64,000 bases of DNA from Branchipolynoe longqiensis (Eukaryota > Annelida > Polychaeta > Phyllodocida > Polynoidae), in assembly GCA_030323885.1 (NCBI GenBank), contig CM059194.1, positions 5,061,691 to 5,125,690 of the forward strand, read 5' to 3'. Positions within the stretch are counted from its first letter, which is position 1. Every line of letters begins with the position of its first letter. Below the pieces are notes generated by a model. The model saw nothing but the letters and a program-made list of their open reading frames with translations, ran no database searches and had not been told where the DNA came from. The position numbers and the translations under genes are program-made. Below, piece by piece: positions 22,798 through 33,266 of this stretch.

Positions 22798-23018
22798 CCA
22801 ATGACTTAAAAATTGATACTTGTCACTTCCTAGCCAGGTGCTCAGCATTATTCGAATAGGGCAAGGACTGATTGGCTCAGTGACAGGACAATGTGACAGG
22901 ACAGCTTATGGCCTGCCCTTTCAATGGGCCATGTTATAAAGTCACCATGAGTGTGTAATGTCACAAGTCGGTACTCATTCTGATATGATCTTAGATGTTG
23001 CCACAACGTCAAACTGAC
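22798..23018 (+). repeat. SINE family A, head-less copy (plus)
   Basis: The copy starts at 'caatgacttaaaaattgata' and continues through the body to 'gatgttgccacaacgtcaaa'. The tRNA-like head is absent, as expected for a 5'-truncated insertion. Confidence 0.87.
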
Positions 23019-23167
23019 CATAAACATGTTGAACACTTTGGTTGAACCCTTACCACATATTTATGGTTTCGTGTTTTTCTTTGTAAGCTGGGATCACTGA
23101 GCCCCTTTGATGCTGGGCTTTACGCTTCACTGATGCTGGTTCCATCTAGTGCGCTGGTCACGCTTGA

Positions 23168-23485
23168 TGTATGACTCTGTGGCAGAGTGGTTAGAGTGTC
23201 TGACATTTTTCTCGGTCGGACTCCTAATGTGAAGGTTGGTGGTTCGATTCCCAATGCCCCCACCTCTGCCACTTTGGATTTCCACTGCTGTGTATAACTT
23301 ACAGTGTCATCAAAGGCCGGTTGCTCTCATACCATGTCTATGTGGTGTGGGAGGTTAAAAATCCCTTGGGTCGGTAAAAGTGTAGGCTCGAGCTTTCTAT
23401 CGACAAACTGTCTAATGGTGAAAACAAGTCTATTCAGACTTATCCATGATATGCAGTATAATCTTCTTCAATAAAAAAAAAACTC
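23168..23485 (+). repeat. SINE family B, full copy (plus)
   Basis: The tRNA-like head has 'tggcagagtggttagagtg' (box A) and 'ggttcgattcccaatgc' (box B), with a long gap like a Ser/Leu-type tRNA. The family body follows: 'tctatgtggtgtgggaggtt', 'ccttgggtcggtaaaagtg'. It ends in a poly-A run near 23475. Confidence 0.92.
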
Positions 23486-23671
23486 TGTTCATATAGTTAG
23501 TGAGACGTTGCCATGGCGACCACACAACCTTAGATTAGCACTAATCCACGATTTTAATCTCAGATAGATGTTGTCCAGAAATATGCACATCATTGTTAAA
23601 TTTGCTATTTTTTCTTTTCTATTTAAAAAGAACAATTCTTTAGTTTCACATCCTGTCCTTTGGAGTACATG

Positions 23672-24215
23672 CTTAGGAAATACTTTGCATGGCATGCCAG
23701 AAAATGAGCCAACACTTTGCAGGACACGACTGGGAATTTGGGAACACTTTGCAGGGTATGTCAGAAAATAGGACATCACTTTGTGGGACATGAATAAGAA
23801 TTTGGCATCACTTTGCAAGACATGTCCGGAAATGGCACAATACTTTGCAGGCTTTAACTGGGAATTCGGAGACCCCTTGTAGGACATGTCAGGAAATGGA
23901 ATAGCACTTTGCAGGGCATGCATGGGAAATTGACAACACTTTGGAGGGCAAGGAAGGAAATAGGTAAGCACCTTGTAGGGCATTAATGGGAAAAGGCCAA
24001 CACTTTGCAGGACATGCCCGGGAATTGAGAAAGACTTTGCAGGGCATGTCACGAAATTGGACAATATCTATTGGGACAAGGGGGCAATGGTCTCCAAGGC
24101 ATTTCGAGAAATTGGACAGCACTTTGCTTCGCATGTCAGTAACTGGGCAATACTTTGCAGGGAATGCCGGCGAATTGGGCAACACTTAGCAGGTCATGGA
24201 GCAAACTTGGACAAC
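23672..24215 (+). repeat. Minisatellite of about 35-bp units (cactttgcagg)
   Basis: About 15 irregular units carry the core 'cactttgcaggacatgtc' followed by 'gggaattgg'. Units have drifted and a few are interrupted (for example near 24060-24100). A minus-strand open frame across it is a repeat artefact. Confidence 0.85.
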
Positions 24216-24467
24216 CTTACTTTGTCACTCATTAACATTTTAGTTGCAAACCCGCGACTAATGCCTTAATTGAAAGGTATCGATAAATCTAAATAAAGCT
24301 TTCTTCCAAATCTCAGCAATTGCCTTTTTATTCGAATTCACAACTTTTATGCTCGATTGATTGATTAGCTTTGTGTATCCTAGCAACCCTGTTGGTAACA
24401 TTAGGAAAGGGACCGACTGGTAGGTGGTTTAATAGTTCTGCTTCACGGTGGTTTAATAGTGCTGCCG

Positions 24468-24545
24468 TGTGGAGATGTGGGTGTGTGAGTGGGTGTGTGG
24501 AGATGTGGGTGTGGGTGGGTGGATGGGGGGTGGGGGGAGGTGGGA
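24468..24545 (+). repeat. TGTGGG-rich microsatellite
   Basis: This is a run of gtgtgtggagatgtgggtgtg type words ending in ggggggtgggggg. Confidence 0.85.
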
Positions 24546-24654
24546 CTGCGCTCTGGTGATGTCTACTACAATCAATCAACGGTGAAGGGTTCCTAATGAG
24601 CACTTAAAAGTTGGCCGAGAATCAGGGACAGCAACACAAACAATTCACAGACTT

Positions 24655-25085
24655 GGTTGCTTGTTGGAGCTTTAAGTCCTGGCAACATCTAAGGTCATAT
24701 TAGGACTGGTACCGACTTGTGACAACACACACTCATGGCGACTTTATAGTGCTGCCCCACTATGCCAGTTCTACATGTTGGTTGGTTGATGGAATTTGAC
24801 AGCCTGGAAACATCTAAGGTCATATCAGGATGGGTACCGACCAGTGACAGTGCACACTCATGGAGACTTTATGGTGCTGGCCCACTGGGAGACCAGACTG
24901 TCAGCACCATGATCCAATATCCCACTCAGTCACATTATCCTGATACTGAGACAACCAGTCCTTGGCCTATCCTAGTAGTGCTGAGCGCGTGGCTCTGAAG
25001 TGACACATATACATTTTTAAGTCATTTGGTTTGACTTGACCAGGGCGCGAAACCGTGGGTTCGAATCCCACGATTTACCAAAACT
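24655..25085 (-). repeat. SINE family A copy plus tail fragment (minus)
   Basis: A full minus-strand body spans about 24775-25085. Its T-arm-like 'gtgggttcgaatcccacg' lies near 25050-25072. A second truncated tail in the same orientation lies at 24655-24765, the same arrangement as at 20045-20470. Confidence 0.87.
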
Positions 25086-25089
25086 GGAT

Positions 25090-25716
25090 TCAGCGACTTT
25101 GTTCACTCCCCCACCTCACCTTACCCTCAGTTAATTTGGTTAAAATACCTACGTGTTAATATTTTGTCTTTTCTTTGTTTGGTGTGTTTCTGTCTTTTCC
25201 GTTGTTTATTGCAAAGCAACTTTGATTCAATTTCTTGTGTATTTGACAGGGTGTGGTTGAGGGATTATTGCTCACTGGTTCCCGTGCAGGCTCCACTGAC
25301 TTTTTTTAAATTTTTTTTAAATTTTTTTATTGAGGCTGTATTTATACTGTCCATAGCATATAAGCCTGGGTATTCAGGCTTGTTTTCAATGCTGGCCAGC
25401 TGTAGTGTTGGTGTTGTCTTATCACACAGTAGCTGCTGATAAGGTATTTGATTGCCTGTATTTCAGTAGCAGATAGATAGTTGGTTGGTCTGGTTAGTAC
25501 TATAGTAGTCTATGTTAATTTTTTTGGATTTTCTTGGCATATATGTGCTTTATTTTTTCTACTCTTATTTCTAGACTAGCCTACTCCTATTTACATATCA
25601 TAGGCTTGTACGCAGCTGTGAGGTGTGTTATCTGGGTGCTTTTGGTATGGTTACCTTCCATTGGGCGTCTCGCTGGTGGGCCGTGACATGTATCACCTGC
25701 CCCTTTGCGGTGCAGC
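25090..25716 (-). mobile_element. Presumed 3' untranslated region of the LINE
   Basis: This lies immediately downstream of the ORF2 stop on the minus strand. The minus strand is A-rich with long A runs (plus strand ttttttaaa patches at 25300-25330). The exact 3' end is not visible. The nearest boundary is the SINE head near 25085. Confidence 0.45.
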
Positions 25717-27672
25717 TTAGTTGGGGGTTCCTAGCCTTATTTTGCACAGATATTTTTTGTATGTTTTTAGGTCAGGAATTTGTCGTTCCTTTACTGTTTG
25801 GGCATTCCACACCTTGGCAGCCATTTCTAGCGTGCTTCTCTCGTGAGCTTTTATTTGGCTTCTGGTCTGCTTTAGTAGTGGCGCATTATTTGCTCTAGTT
25901 GCCCTTTGTGGTTTTGTTAGGAGTTTATTGTCTTGACTATAGCTGTATGCTAATGTTTTCAGATGAATTATTCTCCTATTTTCTAGCAATTTTACTTTGG
26001 TTCTTTTGTGTATGTCATAGGTGGGGTGCAGCTTGTCTACTCTGAGGCAGATTTTCAGGGCTCTGTTCTGTAGTGTTTGCAGTTTTTTTAGAAGTTCTTT
26101 CTTTGCACCCATGTAGTTTACATCTCCATAGTCAAAATAGGGTAGCACCATGCCCTTGAAGATTTTTATTGACATTTCTTGTGTCATGTAGTCTCTTAGC
26201 TTTGCAAATAGCCACAGTTTGTGGTTTACCTTTTGGACAATTTTGTTTATACATAGGTTGTAGTTTAGTTGGCTGTCCAACTCAAGGCCTAGGTATTTGT
26301 AATGGTCTACATTTTCTAGTGTTTGGCTTCCTAGCTTACAGTGTAGTTTTCTTTCTGGCATTTGTTTATGCGAGAAGAGAACTGTTTTTGACTTGCTTGT
26401 GTTGATGGTTATTTTGTTGGACTCACACCACTCATCCAGTTTTAGTAGGAGCTTGTTTAGTTTAGTTATTACCTCCTCTTCTGTGGTGCCGTTTGCATAT
26501 ATGACTGTGTCATCTGCATATAGTTGGAGGCATTCGGTTTGTAACCATTTTTCAAGATCGTTTATGTAGATTATAAAGAGCAGTGGCCCTAGCACTGACC
26601 CTTGGGGTACACCACATGTGACAGGTTGGTTGTCTGATAGTGTATTGTTTATTTTTGTTCTCTGTTGCCTGTCTTTCAGGTAGCATTTTATCCAGTCCAT
26701 AGTGTTGGATTTTATGCCCATGGATTCTAGTTTTTCCAATAGTATGTTATGGTCTACTGTATCGAATGCTTTGCTGAAGTCAATGAAGGCTGCTCCAACT
26801 AATTGTTTTTGGTTCATTGACGCCAATATGTCATTTGTTAGGTTAGCTATTGTTTTAGATGTGGAGTGCAGTTTCCTGAAACCTCCTTGTCTTTCGTTTA
26901 GTATATTGTTTTTTTCCAGGTGTTCATTTATGTGTCTATGTAGCACTTTTTCAATGAGCTTGCCTGGGGTTTGAAGAATCGATATTGGCCTGTAGTTTCC
27001 CATGTTTTGTTTGTCTCCACTTTTGTGGATAGGGGTAATGGTTGCCATTTTCCAGGCTGAGATAAAATGCCCCTGTTCAAAGGAGATGTTGAATAGGTCG
27101 ACTATAGTGGCTGGGATGGCTTGGAGTGCCTCTTTCAGCATTTTGGTTGGTATTTCGTCTATTCCACTTGGTTTATTTGTGTCTATGTCATTTATTAGTT
27201 TTTTTACTTCTATTATATCTGTTTTGCAGGTGGGGATTTCATTCTGCACAGTTCCTGATCTATTTTCCCACCTTTTTTTAAATTTTCCTGACAGCGTTTG
27301 TCCTATTGTGGCAAAGTGCGTGTTCAGTTTGTTTGCTGCATCTTTGTCTGAGAGTATTGTCCCTTCGTTATCTTGGAAGGTTGTGTGCTCTTCTTTGTTA
27401 TTTTTGGGGAATAATAGGTCTACATTCTTCCAGAATCTGTTTGTATTGCTTCCCCAGTCTCTGTCCTGCTTTATTATGTATTTCTTTTTTGCTGTTCTCA
27501 CAGCTTTGAGAGAGTGGTTTCTGGCAATATGGTAGGCCAGTTTGTCTTCTATAGTTTCTGTGAGCTTTGCTTTATTACCCAGTTTACTTTTGGCTATGAT
27601 GAGCGTTAGCAGGTCATTGTCTACCCAGGGGTCCTGGTTTTTTTGTATTTTTATTTTCTTAATGGGGCACAT
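25717..27672 (-). CDS. LINE ORF2, reverse transcriptase part
   Basis: This is an open frame of 651 residues on the minus strand. RT landmarks are in order: 'NYRPISILQTPGKLIEKVL' (residues about 227-245), 'FIDFSKAFDTVDH' (297-309), 'GVPQGSVLGPLLF' (354-366), and the catalytic YADD at 385-388. A thumb/C-terminal region follows, ending in 'TYKKYLCKIRLGTPN'. This is the layout of jockey/CR1-group non-LTR retrotransposons, which copy their RNA at a nicked target. The upstream endonuclease frame (27728-28561) belongs to the same ORF but is out of phase because of one extra base in an A7 run at 27798-27804. No RNase H is seen. The RT itself looks intact. The clade name is an inference. Confidence 0.93.
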   Translation of the reverse strand: MCPIKKIKIQKNQDPWVDNDLLTLIIAKSKLGNKAKLTETIEDKLAYHIARNHSLKAVRTAKKKYIIKQDRDWGSNTNRFWKNVDLLFPKNNKEEHTTFQDNEGTILSDKDAANKLNTHFATIGQTLSGKFKKRWENRSGTVQNEIPTCKTDIIEVKKLINDIDTNKPSGIDEIPTKMLKEALQAIPATIVDLFNISFEQGHFISAWKMATITPIHKSGDKQNMGNYRPISILQTPGKLIEKVLHRHINEHLEKNNILNERQGGFRKLHSTSKTIANLTNDILASMNQKQLVGAAFIDFSKAFDTVDHNILLEKLESMGIKSNTMDWIKCYLKDRQQRTKINNTLSDNQPVTCGVPQGSVLGPLLFIIYINDLEKWLQTECLQLYADDTVIYANGTTEEEVITKLNKLLLKLDEWCESNKITINTSKSKTVLFSHKQMPERKLHCKLGSQTLENVDHYKYLGLELDSQLNYNLCINKIVQKVNHKLWLFAKLRDYMTQEMSIKIFKGMVLPYFDYGDVNYMGAKKELLKKLQTLQNRALKICLRVDKLHPTYDIHKRTKVKLLENRRIIHLKTLAYSYSQDNKLLTKPQRATRANNAPLLKQTRSQIKAHERSTLEMAAKVWNAQTVKERQIPDLKTYKKYLCKIRLGTPN

Positions 27673-27727
27673 CTCGTCAGCTGATTTTCTTATTTCTGCG
27701 ATGATGTTGCCCCAATAGATATTAACA

Positions 27728-28561
27728 TCATCTCTGTTTTGTGTGATGTTGTTTATGTTTTGGTGCAGATGATTTTTTAATGCATCTTCTGAGTAGTTTT
27801 TTTAGGGACCTGCCCATCTTATACTCATAGTGATTTGTGCTTTTTAGTTTTTTCCTTGTTACATATATTAGCTCATGATCACTTATACCCCAGCTCCTGG
27901 TGCCCCATTTAGTGGCGTGGTTTGAGTTGGTTAGTATTAGGTCAATTGTGGTGCTATTTTTACTGAGCCTTGTTTTTTCAGTGATGAGCTGTTGTAGGCC
28001 TAAGATTTTGATTGTGGTTTGCAGCATTAGTTTGTTTTTATCATTGCTGTTGTAATTTACATTAAAGTCTCCTAGTATGAAGATTTCTGCCTTTGTCAGT
28101 TTTTTTATGGTGTTTATGCTCTTCTCTAGGGCTTCAATGAAGAGTTCAATTTCCCCTGATGGAGGTCTGTAGAGGCTTGCTATGGCTATATTTGCTTGCT
28201 TTTCATTTTTTATTAGGCACCATAGTAGTTCTATGTGTTCATTTGATAAGTTAGCTGTTATTAGTGCTTCAGGATCTAGAATTTTGGTGTCTTTGCAGTA
28301 AAGGGCAACACCTCCACCCTTTTTTGTTTGGTTTAGTGTGTTATTTTGCTGCCTATCATTGCGTACAAGCCTATATCCATCTATGTTGAGGGTGTTGTTT
28401 TTGTGGTTGTCAGTGAACCATGTTTCTGACAGTGCCAGTATGTCGAGATTTTCTCTTTTTAGGTGTATTTTTATTGTGTCGATTTTGTTGGATGCACTCT
28501 GGCAGTTTAGGTGGGCAAAGTGTGTGCCCCTCCCCAGCTTGCATTCAATTTCTTCTACCAT
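27728..28561 (-). pseudogene. LINE ORF2, AP-type endonuclease part (frameshifted end)
   Basis: The apurinic-like endonuclease motifs are all present: LNC near residue 19, SETW at 45-48, 'SLYRPPSGEIE' at 129-139, GDFN at 164-167, TTIDLIL at 204-210 and SDH at 227-229. This enzyme nicks target DNA to prime reverse transcription. After residue about 245 the frame is lost at a run of seven A (minus strand). With six A it would run on into the RT frame. The break may be a real mutation or a homopolymer sequencing error. The gypsy element sits upstream, between this ORF and ORF1. Confidence 0.9.
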
Positions 28562-28634
28562 ATATATTTGTGCTTTTCGGTGAGTGGTTGCTTGATTTCG
28601 CGAATTTTACTTTTTAGTTTTAGTTAGATTGAGT

Positions 28635-28666
28635 TTGTGTGTGTGTGTGTGTGGGGGGGGGGGTGC
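28635..28666 (+). repeat. (GT)n(G)n microsatellite
   Basis: A gtgtgtgtgtgtgtgtg run followed by about 11 G lies in the spacer between the LINE ORF1 and ORF2. Confidence 0.9.
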
Positions 28667-28726
28667 TGGTGCATGCAGCACACGCATCTCCCTCTGGTGG
28701 GTAGTTGTGTAAGTCACTGCACTTAT

Positions 28727-28867
28727 TGTCATGTATGGTGCTGGCAGGGTGCATGCTGGGGGAGTGCCAGCGAGTGGGTGCACGGCGCAGTGGGAGCTGA
28801 CCTGAATAAAGGCATTATGCATCGAGACGTCATCGTGTGTAGTCGGTTATTCACATATAACATTACA
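28727..28867 (+). repeat. 5' LTR of gypsy copy 1
   Basis: The LTR is 141 bp and begins TGTCATGTATGG. An AATAAA polyadenylation signal lies at about 28805 ('ctgaataaaggcatt'), and the LTR ends in CATTACA. It is identical to 33612-33752 as read. It is very short for a gypsy LTR. Confidence 0.95.
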
Positions 28868-28885
28868 TGGTGTCAGATCGGGAGC
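28868..28885 (+). promoter_or_regulatory. Primer binding site
   Basis: TGGTGTCAGATCGGGAGC begins directly after the LTR. Its TGG matches the CCA end of a tRNA, as expected for minus-strand priming. I do not name the tRNA. Confidence 0.8.
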
Positions 28886-28902
28886 AGACCTTCTGATACG
28901 CC

Positions 28903-31900
28903 ATGGCCCTTTCCGGATTGAAGCCGCCCGGCCATCTGGGTTTAGACGACAATGTCACCGCGAACTGGAAAGCGTGGATACACGCCTATAATATATATGC
29001 CACAGCCGCGGGTGTCCTGAGTAGAAGCGAGAAAATACAGTGCTGTGTTTTCCTCCATGTCGCGGGGCCAGAAGCTCAGAAGGTTCACCAATCTATGACT
29101 TTCGTGCCGGGGGAAGTGGACAAAGTGGCACCTTTAAAGGAGGCATTCAGACTCTACTGCGAGGGTCGGACCAACATTACGGTAACGAGGTATCGATTTA
29201 ATGCGTATAATCAGGGGCAGGAATCGATGGACACCTACATCAGGGAGGTGCGGCACCGCATAGGCCATTGCCAATACGGGGCGCTGGAGGAGTCTCTGAT
29301 GTGCGACAGGTTGGTTAGCGGTATCAAATGCAACACTCTACGCGACCGCCTGCTTCAGACGCCAAAATTGACACTGCAAATTTGTGAAGAAATGTGTCGC
29401 ATGAGCGAACACCGAGCGAACCAAATAACCTCCTCTGGTGATACTAACTACTCATTAGACGCTGTGCGGCGAGACGACTCATCACAGCAGTCCATGCGCG
29501 GGCGCCAACGGCAGCCGCCGCTTCAGCGCCAGCCGGTGCAAGGAGCGAGATGGGGACGCGGACAACAGAGCGGAACCGAAACCTTCCCTGAATGTGCGTG
29601 GTGCGGATACCCCCATCGACCGGACAGAGATGCGTGTCCGGCCAGAGGGAAAGCGTGTTCTCTATGTCAGAAGCTCGGGCACTTTGCTAAAGTGTGCCGA
29701 GGCAGAGCTGCGTCTGTCAACGAGATAGTTGTGGAAGATAACGCCCGTCAGACAGATGACCTATTCATCGGTGCGATTTCGTCTGATGGGACTGAATCCG
29801 CGGATCTATGGTTCGCCAGTATCACCATCGGGTCTGTAGATGTGAATTTCAAACTGGACACTGGGTCCGAAGCGAATATCATCCCTATGGAGATCTTCAC
29901 CAGAATTGACGGTGCTCAACTATCCCAGCCGCGATGCCGGCTGGTCACCTACTCCGGCCAGACGATACATCCGACAGGCGAGACCAGACTACAGGTGCGT
30001 GATCAGTGGCTGAGCTTCCAAGTCATCGAGTCCGGATGTCCGATACTCGGGAAAGATGCGTGTGTGCGACTGCGAATCTTGTCTCGGGTGGACAGCGTTG
30101 ATGCAAAAGAACAGGATCTCAGCGTGGAAGCACACAACATGGTAAAGACTTTCAGTGACGTATTTACCGGTCTCGGTACCATTAAAGTAGATGCAAAAAT
30201 ATATGTTGATAAGACCTTCTGTCCAGTGGTGGATCCCCCTAGAAGGATACCACATGCCATAGAAAACAAAGTAAAAAATGAATTAGACAAAATGGTGGAG
30301 TTAGGTGTCATTGTAGAAGAAACGGAACCTACTCCGTGGGTAAACTCAATTACCATTGTAAAAAAGCGGGACAAAATCCGGGTCTGTTTGGATCCCACAA
30401 AACTAAACAGGGCAATTATGAGAGGGCCATATCCAACAAGAACTATCGAAGAAGTGCTTGCCAAACTTGATGGTGCAAAATACTTCTCAGTAATAGATGC
30501 TAAAAGCGGATACTGGCAAATCGAACTCGATACGGAGAGTTCCAAACTTTGCACGTTTAATACACCATGGGGGCGCTTCAGATACACCAGGTTACCTTTC
30601 GGCATAAAAACCGCCGGGGACATGTTTATCTATGAAATGAATCGTGTATTGTCTGGCTTAAAGGGCGTTAATGTGGTCACGGATGACATATTAGTGTACG
30701 GCAAAACCATAGACGAACACAATGAGAATCTCCGTGCAGTTCTAGAACGCGCGAGAGAGGTCAACCTACGATTGAACCCAGACAAATCGAGCATCTGTCA
30801 GACCAGCGTTGAGTATGTAGGTCACGTTATCACGGGCGAGGGTATCAAACCAAATAATGAGAGGGTCCAGGCGATCAGTGACATGCCCATTCCAACCACA
30901 AAACAAGCTGTACAAAGATTCCTGGGAATGGTTGCATATGTCGGAAAGTTCATTCCGAATTTAGCGCAGATAGCAAAGCCACTACGGATTCTGACAAGTA
31001 AGGAAGTTGCATGGCATTGGCAAGCGGAGCAGGAGTACGCATTTATTAAATTAAAGCACTTGATAACACACACCCCAGTATTGCGATTCTATAACGTCAA
31101 GTTAGATGTAGTACTCCAGGTTGATGCTTCAAAGTCAGGGTTAGGAGCCGCCCTAATGCAAGAGGGACGACCGATAGCAATGGCTTCTAAGGCATTAGAC
31201 GACACACAAAGTAGCTACGCAGTCATTGAGAAGGAATTGTTGGCCATATGTTTCGGCTGCACCAAATTTCATGACTACATTTTTGGCAAAAAAGTACTAG
31301 TACAGACAGACCATAAGCCATTGGTATCGATCATGAACAAGCCATTACACCAGCTATCTGCGCGAATGCAACGAATGAGAATGCGACTCCAGAATTATAA
31401 TTTGGAACTAACATATATTAAAGGGTGTAACATGTTTGTTGCAGATGCCTTGTCACGGGACCACAGCGAATCCACCAGGCCGAACGGGTTATTCGACAAT
31501 GACCTAACTATTGCGGCGGTAGGGGTCCTCGAAAGTTCCTGGCAGGAAATTGCCAGTGAAACTCAAAAAGACACGGTATTAATAGAGATCAGTAAACTGA
31601 TAAAGACGGGTTGGCCTGAGGACAAGAAAGCAATCCCCAAATGCACCACACCTTATCACACATTTAGGCATGACATAACCAAGCAAGGAAATGTTTTACT
31701 CAAGGGTGACAGGGTTATTGTTCCGAAGGCTCTACAGAAAGCAACACTGGACAAATTGCATGAAACACATCAGGGCATAGTGAAGAGTAAGAGGCTAGCT
31801 AGGGACTATGTATTCTGGCCCAACATGCAAGTCCAGTTAGAAGATAAGATAGCTCACTGTGCTTTGTGTCAAACCTACCGTAACAGACAACATAGCGAAC

Positions 31901-32805
31901 CGCTGCAGCCACACAACATTCCACTACTTCCCTATAACAAAGTTGGCGTCGATTTGTTTCAAATAGGTAACCAGAACTATTTGCTAATAGTAGATTATCT
32001 CTCAAAATACCCCGAGGTAATTGAAATGCACACAACCACCACGAGCACAGCAGTGATCAACGCTATGAAACAGACCTTTGGGAGACATGGGATACCAACA
32101 ACAGTAGTATCCGACAACGGGCCACAATTCGCCAGTAAAGACTACGAGCATTTTGCGAAAGAATATGGGTTCCAGGCGATTTTCTCAAGTCCACAGTACC
32201 CGCAAAGTAACGGACAAGCTGAGCGCCATATTCAAACAATAAAAATCATGATAAAGAAGGCATTGAAAGAAGGGAAAGATTACAATTTACATCTCTTAAA
32301 TTTCAGAAACACACCAATAACAGAGTTAGGCGCTTCTCCAGCTCAACTTCTGATGAGCAGAAGACTCAGGTCGAAGTTACCGACCATAAATAAGCAGTTG
32401 AAACCACACGTAGCCAAACTACGGCCAGACCAAGTAACAGGGGTCCAACAAAAACAGAAACAATACTATGACAGGCGAGCCGGTAAAGATCACAATAAAT
32501 TGCAAGTAGGAGACAAGGTTAGATACAGAACACACAGGGGCGAATGGGAATTTGGAACCATAACAAAGAGGTTCGAAGGGGACACACGGCGATATGAATT
32601 AAAAGGAAAAAATGATGCAACTTTCACGAGAAACCGCAAACACATGTTTCCAATCAAACACGAAACAAACGTAACACAACAGCGCAAAGCAAAACCAGGT
32701 CAGGATACTAGGGTTTCAAAGACCAAAGCACAGAATACACAGACGCACTATATAACAAGGCACGGCCGTCACAGCAAACCAGTAATCAGGCTCGGGTATC
32801 AGTAG
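28903..32805 (+). CDS. Gag-pol polyprotein of gypsy copy 1
   Basis: A single uninterrupted frame of 1300 residues holds all functions. The gag part (residues 1-270) ends in a zinc knuckle, C252-C255-H260-C265 (CX2CX4HX4C). A second Cys/His cluster precedes it (C231, C234, H238, C245). The aspartic protease has DTGS at 319-322. RT has VTDD at about 592-595 in place of the usual YXDD. RNase H follows (TDHKP, then DALSRD). The integrase has an HHCC finger near 951-985 and the catalytic triad D1017, D1071, E1107 (DX35E). The layout and the K02A2.6-like sequence style place it in Ty3/gypsy. There is no frameshift between gag and pol. The ATG lies 18 bp after the primer site. It appears coding-competent. 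Confidence 0.95.
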   Translation: MALSGLKPPGHLGLDDNVTANWKAWIHAYNIYATAAGVLSRSEKIQCCVFLHVAGPEAQKVHQSMTFVPGEVDKVAPLKEAFRLYCEGRTNITVTRYRFNAYNQGQESMDTYIREVRHRIGHCQYGALEESLMCDRLVSGIKCNTLRDRLLQTPKLTLQICEEMCRMSEHRANQITSSGDTNYSLDAVRRDDSSQQSMRGRQRQPPLQRQPVQGARWGRGQQSGTETFPECAWCGYPHRPDRDACPARGKACSLCQKLGHFAKVCRGRAASVNEIVVEDNARQTDDLFIGAISSDGTESADLWFASITIGSVDVNFKLDTGSEANIIPMEIFTRIDGAQLSQPRCRLVTYSGQTIHPTGETRLQVRDQWLSFQVIESGCPILGKDACVRLRILSRVDSVDAKEQDLSVEAHNMVKTFSDVFTGLGTIKVDAKIYVDKTFCPVVDPPRRIPHAIENKVKNELDKMVELGVIVEETEPTPWVNSITIVKKRDKIRVCLDPTKLNRAIMRGPYPTRTIEEVLAKLDGAKYFSVIDAKSGYWQIELDTESSKLCTFNTPWGRFRYTRLPFGIKTAGDMFIYEMNRVLSGLKGVNVVTDDILVYGKTIDEHNENLRAVLERAREVNLRLNPDKSSICQTSVEYVGHVITGEGIKPNNERVQAISDMPIPTTKQAVQRFLGMVAYVGKFIPNLAQIAKPLRILTSKEVAWHWQAEQEYAFIKLKHLITHTPVLRFYNVKLDVVLQVDASKSGLGAALMQEGRPIAMASKALDDTQSSYAVIEKELLAICFGCTKFHDYIFGKKVLVQTDHKPLVSIMNKPLHQLSARMQRMRMRLQNYNLELTYIKGCNMFVADALSRDHSESTRPNGLFDNDLTIAAVGVLESSWQEIASETQKDTVLIEISKLIKTGWPEDKKAIPKCTTPYHTFRHDITKQGNVLLKGDRVIVPKALQKATLDKLHETHQGIVKSKRLARDYVFWPNMQVQLEDKIAHCALCQTYRNRQHSEPLQPHNIPLLPYNKVGVDLFQIGNQNYLLIVDYLSKYPEVIEMHTTTTSTAVINAMKQTFGRHGIPTTVVSDNGPQFASKDYEHFAKEYGFQAIFSSPQYPQSNGQAERHIQTIKIMIKKALKEGKDYNLHLLNFRNTPITELGASPAQLLMSRRLRSKLPTINKQLKPHVAKLRPDQVTGVQQKQKQYYDRRAGKDHNKLQVGDKVRYRTHRGEWEFGTITKRFEGDTRRYELKGKNDATFTRNRKHMFPIKHETNVTQQRKAKPGQDTRVSKTKAQNTQTHYITRHGRHSKPVIRLGYQ

Positions 32806-33266
32806 ACGCACGTTCAAAGGAACACATACACAGATAGACCGAAAGGCAGATAAGGCGCCACAGGCGGGCGTGAGAAAGGAGCGAAGTCCAGCACCAGCTA
32901 AGGGAACCAATTAGTTGGTTATCAGTAGATGTGATTACGGCGCCGAACGCCGGAACAGGTCCCGCGGCGCAAGGGTGAAGGTTACAGTCATAAACAAGCA
33001 TGGACTATTTAATGATTGTAACACATATATGTAAAATGTCATAACGACAAGGTGAATAGAAAGAAAGGTTAGATCCGCCCAACACTGCGCGAGGTGTAAT
33101 GGATAATGTCATTTAAACCTTTTTGTCACCAATTTTGAGGGTAGGACTAGCCAGAACTGAAACTTGTTAGATAGCTGTAATAGATACTGTTAGCATGAGG
33201 CACATCGTGTCCTACAACATTTGATAACTCGTATGTATTCTGTCGTGTTGCCGATAAAAGGAAGGT

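Noticed and set aside
23168..23250. A genuine Ser/Leu-type tRNA gene
   Set aside because: Box A and B are present, but the acceptor and other stems do not pair well and the sequence continues into a SINE body found three times in the window.
25040..25085. tRNA T-arm 'gtgggttcgaatcccacg' as a tRNA gene
   Set aside because: Only the T-arm-like part is tRNA-like, and it belongs to the head of a family A SINE.
26702..27535. Hydrophobic plus-strand ORFs of 90 and 177 codons as membrane proteins
   Set aside because: They are antisense to the LINE RT. A-rich minus-strand coding sequence gives Phe/Leu/Cys-rich complements.
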